A stretch of DNA of 12,500 nucleotides from Botryococcus braunii (GCA_002005505.1 MVGU01000703.1:315001-327500), one strand, 5' to 3'; counted from the stretch's first letter, positions 1-6,935 are shown. Translations and numbers: made by a program. Notes: a model not told the origin generated them from the letters alone.

Positions 1-434
1 GCCCCTTTCCCCCCACCCTCGTCAATTATCCATAAGCTTCTTTCCTTTGTTGCCTTCCTGCTCCTCCCCCTGCTCTCGTGCTCTCTGTGCTTCCCCACTA
101 TTCCCATCTTCAGCTGCCCCTCCCTTCTGTTTCCTACCTACCCGTACCCTCCTCCTTCCCCTCTGGGCTGCTCTCCTCTTCCCTCCCTCCCATCCTCTTC
201 TCCTCCAGCTCCTCTTGCCTACCTTTCCCAACCCCACTCCCTCCCTCCCTGGGCCATGCAGAAAACAAGAAAACAGCCAGCTGGCACCATCCGCCTCCTT
301 TCCTTGAAGAAAAAGGCAATCCCGCCTCCCGAGCCGATGCAACCCCTCCCAATTCGCCCGTCCATCATCGCAGCGTGCAAGGGCACCCCGCCCCCCTGAG
401 TTCCTGAAAAGGCAATCCCCCCAGAGAGGCAAAC
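1..434 (-). other. Partial intron after transporter exon 7
   Basis: Starts with the donor at 434-433 and runs off the window. On the plus strand it is pyrimidine-rich, mostly C and T runs up to about 260. I find no exon-like segment here with transporter similarity. The long open frames through it on both strands come from low complexity (few A/T-rich stop codons), not from a gene. Confidence 0.7.
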
Positions 435-580
435 CTGAGGGGGCCGCTGCGGGTGTTGCCTTCTTAGGCGCAGGAGCCCCCACGGGGGGATAGCCTGCCG
501 CCTCTGGAGAGTCCTTCATGAAGGCCAGCGTGATCACGGCCAGCCCCAGGGCCACCAGGCCTGGAACGAACATTCCCCAC
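435..580 (-). CDS. Transporter exon 7: TM6 and start of the central cytosolic loop
   Basis: After completing the Arg codon it encodes [20 protein letters not shown] (TM6), then the family signature [12 protein letters not shown], then a Pro/Ala/Lys-rich stretch ([15 protein letters not shown]), the expected beginning of the central loop between the two six-helix halves. The exon ends at TCAG|GTTTGC in phase 1; beyond it the open frame becomes Gly/Arg-rich and loses transporter character. The following exon, carrying TM7 and the second phosphate-binding Arg, is not in the window. Confidence 0.95.
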
Positions 581-2289
581 CTGCCGCAAACCCCGGGCCC
601 TCAATCCAGCCCCGAGTCCCCAATCCTGAACCCTACACCTCAATCCTGAACCCTTTCCAGCGCAACGCTGACTCCTGTGATGAGACGTCGGCAACAGGAA
701 GGGTCGCGCCCCTCCCCCTTGCAGCCGCTGGCCCCTCCCATATTAGCGCAGGCAGCTGCCCCCCGAATAAAAGTTATCGATTACAGTTATTAATTACATA
801 GAAAATAAATGGCAACCCCCTCCGTGGATCCCCCCCCCCCCCAGGGCCCCAAAGCAGCGTTGGCTGCGCCCTCTACCGTTGCCCCCTCCATTGAATTGCA
901 GGCCCCTCCGATAGAACACAGCCTCCCCTAAGTATTCGCAGGCCCCTCCAATCGAACACGAATCCCCTAGCGAAAATAAGGGGCGCGTGTGATTCCGCTC
1001 CAATATAACGCAGCCTCCCCTACCTAGTCGCAGACCCCCCCAATCCAACACAGCCTCCCCTAACTAGTCGTAGCCCCCTCCAATCAAACACAGCCTCCCC
1101 TACCTAGTCGCAGACCCCTCCAATCCAACACAGCTTCCCCTAACTAGTCGCAGGCCCCTCCAATCCAACAGAGCCTCCCCTAACGAGTCGTAGCCCCCTC
1201 CAATCAAACACAGCCTCCCCTAACAGACCGCAGGACCCTCCAATCAAACACAGCCTCCCCTAAAGAACCGCAGGACCCTCCAATCAATCAAGGCACCCCA
1301 TACATTGCAGGACCCCCCAATCAATCAGAGGCCCTCCAATGAATGGCGGGCCCCTCACAGCAATTCCAGGCCCCTCTAAGCACTTGCGGGCTCCTTTACT
1401 TCAATAGCAGGCCACTCCCTACCTTCACCATTCCACCTCAGACAGCCCCTGTCCCCAGCCTCCTCCTGCTGCTGCCACCCCCTGGGGGCCCATCTCATAT
1501 TCCAAGCCGTGCAAGAGCAGCCGGAGAAATGCAAAAAGGTTTGATGGACAGGTTTCAGACCCCCTCCTGCCGATTACGGCCTTCGTGAAAAGAGCAGACA
1601 CTGTGTTGCAACAAAAGTGCATTTGTGAACCTGCTGCTTCAAGTTTCAGAGTAGCCGTCTGGCCCCTTTCCCCCCTCTTACCCCCTCCCCGGCCCCTGGC
1701 CCCTTCCCCCACACACATACTGCGCTCGCGCAAGACATGCACAGGCAATCTGCAACAACTCCTGCCTACAGAGGCGTCCTGCCTTGATGACAGCAGCTAA
1801 TAAATGGGAGGGGAAGGGAGGCGGGGAGGGAGGGAGGGGAGGACGGGAGGGAAGAAGGGGACGAGGGAGGGAGGGAGAGGGAGGGAAGGGGAGGGTGGAA
1901 CCTCCAGCCGTAGATGCGAGCGGCAGTGCCAGCAATAATGGGGGAAAGGAAGCCTCCGATGTTGTTGCTGGCCGTCCAGAAGCCCCAGAAGGTGCCTCTC
2001 AGCTTGTCGGGGTACCACACCGTCAAGATGCGCGCACATGCTGGCGCCCCCAGCCCCTGCCCCCTCCCCTCCTTGCTCTTCACATCCTTGTTTTCAACAT
2101 TGTTGTTTTGTACATCGACTGCCGCACCGCACCAGCAAACCTTGCACAGAAGGTGGGGCAGGGACAACGATGCGGAGAAGCAAGCGGAGGCAGCCAGATG
2201 AAGGCAAGGCCAGAAGCAAGAGGAGAAGAGAGAGGTAGGGGGAAAGCAAGAAAGGGGGCAGACAGTAGACCAGGAGATGGCTGCCGCTG

Positions 2290-2375
<86 letters not shown>

Positions 2376-3644
2376 GAGAGAGGGGGGGGGGCGAGAGACA
2401 GAAAGGACGGGGTGGAGCAAAAGCAGGCAGGGAGTCAGGGAAATATACATACACAGAAGAGGAGGGATTTCAGAGAGCAGATGCACGCATTCAAGGCGGG
2501 ACATTCCACTCTGTAAGACACATGGGGAAGCGGGGGAGAGAATAACTGTGCGTGGAGGTGGTGAGGGGTACCTGCAGCAAACCATTGGTGCCCCAAAAGA
2601 GGAGGAACAGGATATAGTAGCTGCTGGCTCCAAATCCAATGTTCAGCAACCCCGTCGCCGCCAGCCCCCCTGCCCCATGCAGACATCTTTCATTTCTTCC
2701 CGACCCCACATTCTCTTGTGGATGGTGAACAACAGGTGTGTACGGCACGCAAAGCTAATGTCTTTTGCACGCAAGTGCAGCTATGATGGTGAGGCAGGTC
2801 ACACCCACCAAGATCCGCTCCTTACTACCCAGCTTCTCAGTGGAGCCTTTCAACTTCATCATAGAGAACACACTGTTCCCCCCCTTTTCACAAGCAATTG
2901 CTCCCCACCCCCAACTCACCCCCAACTCACACCCCCACCAACCCACCCTCTCTCCCTCCCTCCTCTCCCACACCCCCCCAAAACCTCCCCTCTTCCCCCC
3001 CTTTCTTACCCCCTCTCCTCCCTCTCCCTTCTCCTACACCCCTCCCACTCTCTCTTCCTGTCTCCCCCGCTGGCGGCACCTCTTGTTCGGGTCCACCAGC
3101 GGCACCCTCTTCCCCGTCTCGTGCCGCCCTCCCACATCCCCCCGCCATTATTTGGGGCCCGAAAAGGACGTCATTTCTATTACACTCCCCTTTACCCCAC
3201 CTCATCCCCGCTCCCCCATCCCATTTTACAGCCGTAACGAGCCTCCCCACCATCCACGCTGTTCGGGGTCCCCCCCCCGGGGGGGGGAGGTAATGCGCTT
3301 TACGATTGAACATGCATGTGACTCTTCTCACATCAACCATCTTACTGTGACTACTGAAGGATGCAGCTCACAGTTCTTACCTCTTAATGGAACATGCGTG
3401 CCACATCGATGGAAGGAACATGCAGTTCACAGGGTCTTACAACTTCAACGGTACATCTGCGGTACCAATGAAACAAACAGGTGCGAAGCACCAACACCTG
3501 AGACCGACGAATTGATCACATGCAAGGAACATGCCCTTGTGATCAAGCTTGACAGGACCATTATTACGAAATCAATGAATCGCTCTTTCCTCCTTTTTTT
3601 GTAAGAACTGAAAATAAAACTAAAATTAATAAATAATAAGGGGG

Positions 3645-3716
<72 letters not shown>

Positions 3717-5475
3717 ACACACACACACACACACACACCAGCAACAAGCAACAAGCAAGCCAAAAACAAAACAAAACCCGGAAAATAAAAAACAACAAAG
3801 AAAACAAAACAAAACAAAACAAAAAAAAAAAAACAAAAAACAAAAAAAAAAATGCGTGAGCGTGTCGTGAAAGGTGGCATGGGAAGCTGACCAGCTAGCA
3901 GAAGGGTGGCTGAGGTGTTGGCGCCCACAACGCCCGACAGAAACTTGGAGAAGCCGTAGGCAATGGGCAGCACAGATGTGAGGCCCCCGATCGCCTTCAG
4001 GTCAAGGCCCAGCGCCTTGTCTTCCAGCATGGAGGGCGCCACGTACGCCAGACTCGTTCTCGTGATGTAGAAGCCTGCATACCTGCCCCCTCCCCCAACC
4101 CAATTTGGGTGAGGCCCATCTCCTCAATCAGCTCTTTGAGTTTGTGCACCCACCACTCCACCACCCTTCTTTCTCATTACGTGCACCCACCACTGCAACC
4201 ACCATTCTTTCTCACTTTGTGCACCCACCCTCCCCCACCCTTCTTTCTCATCACGTGCACCCACCACTGCACCACCTTACTTACTAACTTTGTGCACCCA
4301 CCACTGCACCACCCTTCCTTCTCATTATGTGCACCCACCACTGCACCGCCCTTCTTTCTTAGTTTGTGAAGCCACCACTGCGCCGCCTATTTTTCTAGAA
4401 CAGCGCTGTCACGCGCATTTCCATGCCCACGAATTCTACTGGAGCTACTCCATCTCATCAGCGTGTGCCACCTGGGCAGAAATCATCGCTTATTGTGGAC
4501 TCCTAGGTGGTGGGACGTCTCCAAAAAATCGACGGCCTGGGAACTGACTGCCCACTCGTTCTAACAAACACGCTTGTACAAGTAAATAAGGCAACCTAAT
4601 CCCCTGACCCAACTTGCGAAATTGGGGGGGGGGGGGGAAGGGCACTTGTAGGAAAGACAGTGCAGTGGAAGATGTGTGTCCTCTTTCAGCCGTGGGTTTG
4701 ACGCACAGGGGCGGGATAGCAAATCCTCATATTTAGGCCTTTTCTGTGGGGGGTTTTGAGGGAGGCAGCGTGGGCACGCTCCCCAGAGGTGAAGACTGCT
4801 GCCCTGCAGAACAGACCAGTGGGAGAAGTGGGACAGCAGAGGGATTTGGCTTAGGGCGGTTCCTCCCTTGTGGAATCGTTTACAGGGAGGCCCAAACGGG
4901 GCCAGGTTTTTAGTGACGGAATTTCGAAATGACCGCAGAGCAGTACACAGAGGGCATTAACGCCCACACTATCTTTATCCCCTTCCCGTCCCCGCCCTTG
5001 CAATTTAGTGGCAAATGCGCATTCTCCAGCTAGCTGAAGTACGGAGACACCCCTACCCCTCCCCCGGCCCCTGAGAGGCAAGGATCCCAAGAATATAAAA
5101 AGAACTGGTGGCAGCTGTTGCCTCCAGCCGGACTGTTGCTTGGATGACCCAGACGCGATCCCTCCCTACTGTTTTGAGGAGCTTACGTAGCGGGCAGGCA
5201 TGCAAGACCCCGCACATTTCGAGTGCCCAGACGACTCGTTTGCTTCCACAAGAGCATGCGCCAACTCCATGCACATGCACTATGCATGCTTCCCGACGTC
5301 CTGGCGCACACGCTCTTGCAACTCTTTCCTCCCGCCCCCTCCCCCCCCCCCTTTCAAAAAACCCTCTACTCTAAGTGATCATGAAGCTAAAGCCGGCGAA
5401 GCCCTAGAAGGGGAAACAGTGGAACAATTGCACTAAGGCAACCCAAGCACACTCCCACATGCACAGTCCTGCCCC

Positions 5476-5540
<65 letters not shown>

Positions 5541-6033
5541 ACACACAGGCACACATGCATGTGTTCAGAGAGACACAAATGAGAGAAGAAGAGGCAAAGC
5601 AGTTACCCGACAAACATGGCGAGAAAGGTGATCCATCGTGTGCGAACAAATCCCGGGGGGCTAGCCTCCTCCTGCACGTCAAACCATTCACATTTAGAAA
5701 CTGAACCTGCTGCCCCTGCTGCCCCCTCACCCTCACTTTTCATGTTGCCCACCACCCTCCTCTACAGCCAAACTGGCTTGTACAAAACGTAAAAGCCTCC
5801 TTCCTTCTCCCCTCCTCTCCAGAGATAGTTCAAATAACTGGATGTGAAAGCTGGGATACGACTCAACGCAAGCAGAGCGGACTCAAACTCAGCTTGTGCT
5901 GCTTGTTTGTCGTCTCAAACAGGTCGTACCCTCACATGCCCCACCACCTGCCTCCTGTTTGCTCGAACGCATGCGCGGGCGCCTGCCCACCCACATTCAC
6001 ATCCACGCACACATGCGCGCGCGCACATGCGCG

Positions 6034-6102
<69 letters not shown>

Positions 6103-6935
6103 GCAGGCAGGCAGAAACTTTAAGCTCATCGTTGCCTTTCTGAAGGGGCATCTGGGGAAGGGTTTCAGACGGCGGGCACAACTGTTAACCAGAAATCCCG
6201 TGTTCTGGGAAAATTGGGCCTCACTTGTGAAATTTGATCAGGAATGACAAACACGCTTCACCTCATGTACACTCCACTGTTAGCCTGAAGCACACTCCAG
6301 TAGGACCTGTGTAGAAGGCAGCCCTCTTTGCAACTGCAGATAAAGCAACTCTGTTTCCCCGTTTGCCTGTCTCACACTTGTCCCGTCCCCCCCCCCCCCA
6401 CCCGTGTAATTATTAGAACCTGATATCCAGTTTTCGCCACCCACTGCCTTCCCACCTCCTGTCTATTACTACTGCCCCCCTTCACCCTTCCCCTCTCCTC
6501 TCGCATCTCCTGTCCCGACCCTGCTTCTGCATGCTTACAATTGCCTCACAGCCCCCAACCCCTTCTCAATGACCTACATTCACCCACCCCCGCTATCCTC
6601 CCTCGTCCAGGTGCTCTCTCCCATCCATCCCTCAAAACGCACCTCTGGTTCAGGCTTAGCAGCAGCCACGCCCACAGAGGCAGAGGAGCAGGTGGCCACG
6701 GAGCGTCTCTGTCTAACTCCGCCCCGATTGCAGTACAGCTGAGGATTTTGGCCACATGGCGGTACACGCAGTGCCTCTGCCTGTACCTTCAGCGGGAAAC
6801 CGACTGCTTTCCGCAAGGGCCTACAAACCCCAACATTCCCTGTTGGTGGAGTAAATGTCTAAAGACTGTATGATGCAGTACCTGTTCCAAAGGAGAAGTT
6901 GCTTGATTTGCGCGAAAATCAGGGGAACAGGTCAT
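435..6935 (-). CDS. Organophosphate:phosphate antiporter (GlpT/UhpC-type MFS transporter), split gene, 3' end off window
   Basis: Seen: seven exons at 6882-6935, 6643-6780, 5607-5671, 3892-4082, 2572-2669, 1902-2056 and 435-580 join with matching phases (0, 0, 2, 1, 0, 2) and continuous homology, giving about 282 residues. Numbered from the tentative ATG at 6935: a Ser/Arg-rich leader (about 1-65), TM1 [18 protein letters not shown] with the conserved Arg (R94), the YGFSKF motif in TM2 (K132), TM3-TM4, an RGTFWGFW loop, TM5, TM6 and the family signature [10 protein letters not shown]. Known of the family: a TM1 Arg and a TM7 Arg bind phosphate (GlpT R45 and R269); members swap glycerol-3-phosphate or hexose-phosphate for Pi. 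Inferred: an organelle, probably plastid, envelope sugar-phosphate/Pi exchanger close to algal UhpC-like and plant G3P-permease-like proteins. Odd: the GlpT His165 position is Asn (N213). TM7-TM12 are missing because the window ends in an intron. Substrate is not determinable. Confidence 0.9.
870..1410. repeat. Tandem array, 40-bp period (two related 20-bp halves)
   Basis: Units beginning CAGCCTCCCC recur at 1011, 1051, 1091, 1131, 1171, 1211 and 1251, exactly 40 bp apart, with a few base changes each. The half-units CAGGCCCCTCCAATC(A/C)AACA and CAGCCTCCCCTAACTAGTCG resemble one another, so an ancestral 20-bp unit was probably doubled. Degenerate copies extend to about 870 on the left (one at 919) and about 1410 on the right. 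On the transporter's sense strand each unit carries two G4-G5 runs. Confidence 0.9.
1803..1900 (+). repeat. Homopurine G-run tract with G-quadruplex potential
   Basis: The plus strand is almost pure purine, with many GGGAGGG repeats and only a few interrupting C or T. Many sets of four G3 runs with 1-3 nt spacers can be chosen, for example within 1864-1896, which fits the standard G-quadruplex pattern. The tract lies right beside the splice donor of transporter exon 6, on the template strand; the transcript is pyrimidine-rich here. Confidence 0.85.
1902..2056 (-). CDS. Transporter exon 6: substrate-path loop and TM5
   Basis: It encodes [20 protein letters not shown] then [20 protein letters not shown] and [11 protein letters not shown], plus two bases of an Arg codon. 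R-G-T-x-W-G-x-W and N-x-G-G are hallmarks of the GlpT/UhpT/UhpC family in this position. The residue aligned with GlpT His165, usually His in characterised relatives, is Asn here (codon 1966-1964). The acceptor is again GGGGCAG. The donor AG|GTTCCA is directly followed by about 95 nt of almost pure pyrimidine. Confidence 0.96.
2057..2571 (-). other. Intron between transporter exons 5 and 6 (515 nt)
   Basis: GT at 2571-2570 and AG (GGGGCAG) at 2058-2057. It contains an 80-bp (AC/GT) tract next to a short GA/G-run stretch (2372-2391). On the sense strand the sequence before the acceptor is G-rich rather than pyrimidine-rich. Confidence 0.9.
2291..2370. repeat. (AC)40 microsatellite
   Basis: Eighty bases of uninterrupted AC on the plus strand, i.e. 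(GT)40 on the transporter's sense strand, inside an intron. It is followed by ATAGAGAGAG and a G10 run. Confidence 0.99.
2572..2669 (-). CDS. Transporter exon 5: TM3-TM4
   Basis: It encodes 32 whole codons, [20 protein letters not shown] then [12 protein letters not shown], after completing the split Gly codon of the previous exon. The joined [14 protein letters not shown] reads as an uninterrupted TM3, which supports the direct junction from 3892 to 2669 and excludes the coding-looking material in the intervening intron from this isoform. The acceptor is GGGGCAG and the donor CAG|GTACCC is in phase 0. Confidence 0.95.
2755..3123 (-). other. Two coding-looking fragments nested in a transporter intron
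   Basis: The piece 3123-3080 reads [14 protein letters not shown] then AG before a GTGCCG donor-like site. The piece 2872-2755, after an AACAG acceptor-like site, reads [20 protein letters not shown] then [18 protein letters not shown] and a stop. Splicing them would restore a Ser codon and keep the frame. The second piece has the character of a polar loop plus a hydrophobic helix. I do not recognise the family; the loop-helix joint vaguely recalls divalent-anion:sodium symporters, but the match is too short to assign. They could be a pseudo-exon pair, a relic of another transporter, or an alternative exon set. Confidence 0.35.
3269..3288. repeat. C9G9 perfect palindrome
   Basis: A run of nine C (3270-3278) is followed directly by nine G (3279-3287), flanked by T and A so that 20 bases are self-complementary. 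It marks a sharp change from C-rich sequence on the left to mixed-composition sequence on the right. Confidence 0.95.
3290..3600. other. Unique-sequence island in intron, no gene seen
   Basis: About 310 bases of balanced composition between the C9G9 palindrome and an A-rich/(AC)n block. The plus strand is open through it, but the peptide shows no motif I recognise and the frame is continuous with low-complexity sequence. The short string GGAACATGC occurs three times (near 3390, 3416 and 3526). It may be a fragment of a mobile element, which I cannot show. Confidence 0.4.
3646..3738. repeat. (AC)n microsatellite, one interruption
   Basis: About 93 bases of AC repeat on the plus strand with one phase break (CC at 3715-3716). 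It reads (GT)n on the sense strand of the surrounding transporter intron. Confidence 0.98.
3761..3852. repeat. A-rich tract with AAAAC repeats
   Basis: Dominated by A runs and AAAAC pentamers on the plus strand. On the sense strand it is a T-rich block starting about 40 nt inside the intron from the exon 4 donor. A retroposon poly(A) tail on the plus strand is conceivable, but no retroposed body is visible to its left. Confidence 0.9.
3892..4082 (-). CDS. Transporter exon 4: end of TM1, TM2, start of TM3
   Basis: It encodes 63 whole codons from [18 protein letters not shown] to NTSATLLLA, with split Gly codons at both ends. Residues of note are the TM1 Arg in YITR and the Lys in YGFSKF, both standard positions in GlpT/UhpT-type antiporters. 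SGVVGANTS sits where the MFS TM2-TM3 loop is expected. The acceptor is a G-rich GGGGCAG and the donor is GTCAGC, a weak match to consensus. Reading past the donor runs into an A/T-rich homopolymer tract and loses all similarity, which fixes the exon end. Confidence 0.95.
4141..4400. repeat. 37-bp minisatellite, about seven copies
   Basis: Units starting GTGCACCCACCACTGCACC recur at 4144, 4181, 4219, 4255, 4292, 4329 and 4366 (spacings 36-38), each followed by a C/T-rich stretch ending near TTTCTCATTA or TCACTTT. The last copy is diverged (GTGAAGCC). As the period is not a multiple of three, the His/Pro-rich open frames across it are not a conserved repeat protein. Confidence 0.95.
4624..4637. 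repeat. G14 homopolymer
   Basis: Fourteen consecutive G on the plus strand inside the intron between transporter exons 3 and 4. Length is likely unreliable because of homopolymer sequencing error. Confidence 0.9.
5477..5558. repeat. (AC)29 microsatellite with imperfect tail
   Basis: Pure AC from 5477 to 5534, then imperfect AC with AGAC and GGCAC breaks up to an ATGCATGTG end. It is (GT)n on the sense strand, close to the 5' end of the intron after transporter exon 3. Confidence 0.98.
5607..5671 (-). CDS. Transporter exon 3: start of TM1
   Basis: It encodes [21 protein letters not shown] plus two bases of a Gly codon, between a GTGCAG acceptor and a GTAACT donor. The split Gly codon is completed by the first base of the next exon, giving the classical family TM1 running into YAGFYITR. 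An alternative is that this exon starts upstream: an ATG at 5743 is in frame, has A at -3, follows an in-frame TAG seven codons upstream, and would add 24 residues without an intron at 5672. That model would make a 242-residue product in this window with no targeting leader. Confidence 0.85.
5672..6642 (-). other. Intron between transporter exons 2 and 3 (971 nt)
   Basis: GT at 6642-6641 (GTGCGT) and AG (GTGCAG) at 5673-5672. It includes the long alternating purine-pyrimidine tract with (AC)n. On the plus strand 6390-6640 is C-rich. If translation instead starts at 5743, bases 5672-5743 would be coding and the rest 5' untranslated or upstream sequence. Confidence 0.65.
6004..6105. repeat. Alternating purine-pyrimidine tract: GCGCGC blocks plus (AC)30
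   Basis: About 102 bases alternate pyrimidine and purine without a break: ACGCACACATGCGCGCGCGC, a second CATGCGCGCACGC stretch, pure AC from 6039 to 6098, then GCACGCA. This pattern is the established signature of DNA able to adopt the left-handed Z form. It lies in an intron, or upstream of the start if the 5743 ATG is used. Confidence 0.95.
6643..6780 (-). CDS. Transporter exon 2: probable plastid-targeting leader
   Basis: This exon is 46 codons in phase 0 between a TACAG acceptor and a GAG|GTGCGT donor. It encodes a basic, Ser/Ala/Val-rich, acid-poor stretch ([20 protein letters not shown]) followed by AAAKPEPE. The leader composition followed by an acidic linker is typical of chloroplast transit peptides; a cleavage site near VATC|SSAS is inferred from general consensus, not shown. 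It joins in phase to [13 protein letters not shown] of the next exon, so the linker reads as one acidic segment before TM1. The acceptor could instead be the CAG about 14 codons downstream, also in phase. Confidence 0.6.
6781..6881 (-). other. Short intron between tentative exons 1 and 2 (101 nt)
   Basis: GTACTG donor at 6881 and TACAG acceptor ending at 6781; phase 0 on both sides. It is by far the shortest intron of the model and the only one without a repeat. An in-frame TAG within it shows that exon 2 cannot simply extend upstream. Confidence 0.35.
6882..6935 (-). CDS. Tentative first exon of the transporter (start codon and 18 codons)
   Basis: An ATG at 6935 opens 18 codons ([18 protein letters not shown]) ending in CAG before a GTACTG donor. 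It joins in phase 0 to the acceptor TACAG at 6781-6785, making a 101-nt intron. The same frame has a stop a short way upstream of the ATG, so this is the first usable in-frame ATG. The next exon has no in-frame ATG of its own before a stop at its 5' side, so some upstream exon is needed unless translation starts at 5743. The start context is weak (C at -3), and no homology supports the peptide. A start further upstream, or a different first exon, is quite possible. Confidence 0.3.

Larger units (their letters stand above)
581..1901 (-). other. Intron between transporter exons 6 and 7 (1321 nt)
   Basis: GT at 1901-1900 and AG (GCGGCAG) at 582-581. From its 5' end it holds a roughly 95-nt pyrimidine tract (G-run-rich on the other strand), about 350 nt of unremarkable sequence, the 40-bp tandem array, a short AT-rich patch near 768-810 and a C13 run at 829-841. 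No additional coding segment is supported. Confidence 0.85.
2670..3891 (-). other. Intron between transporter exons 4 and 5 (1222 nt)
   Basis: GT at 3891-3890 and AG (GGGGCAG) at 2671-2670. In sense order it holds a T-rich block (3761-3852 as A-rich on plus), (GT)n, a unique non-repetitive island (about 3290-3600), a C9G9 palindrome, a C-rich stretch (about 2880-3060 on plus) and two coding-looking pieces at 3080-3123 and 2755-2872. Direct junction of the flanking exons is supported by uninterrupted TM3. Confidence 0.85.
4083..5606 (-). other. Intron between transporter exons 3 and 4 (1524 nt)
   Basis: GT at 5606-5605 and AG (GGGGCAG) at 4084-4083. It contains (GT)n near its 5' end on the sense strand, a C12 run at 5339-5351, a G14 run at 4624-4637, the 37-bp minisatellite near its 3' end, and otherwise unremarkable sequence between about 4640 and 5330 where I see no supported gene. 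Confidence 0.88.

Noticed and set aside
1011..1300. CRISPR-like array of regular 40-bp units
   Set aside because: The whole 40-bp period is repeated with no unique spacers, so it is a simple tandem repeat; the context is eukaryotic intronic.
1766..2639. Long open frames on both strands through the (AC)n tracts, encoding CV or TH dipeptide repeats
   Set aside because: They are a product of stop-free dinucleotide repeats; the same happens at every (AC)n in the window, and real exons account for the only homology.
2755..4082. Scrambled exon order: the hydrophobic piece at 2755-2872 looked like TM1 that should precede exon 4
   Set aside because: It joins exon 4 in phase, but a much better TM1 exon ([13 protein letters not shown]) lies in the proper place at 5607-5671 with matching phase, so no rearrangement needs to be assumed.
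4105..4369. His/Pro-rich repeat protein ([11 protein letters not shown] type) on the plus strand
   Set aside because: It is the translation of a 37-bp noncoding minisatellite; the period shifts the frame each unit, and it lies in an intron of the opposite-strand gene.
6541..6873. 110-codon plus-strand open frame
   Set aside because: It lies antisense to the leader exon of the transporter and has a Pro/Ser-rich low-complexity product without motifs.
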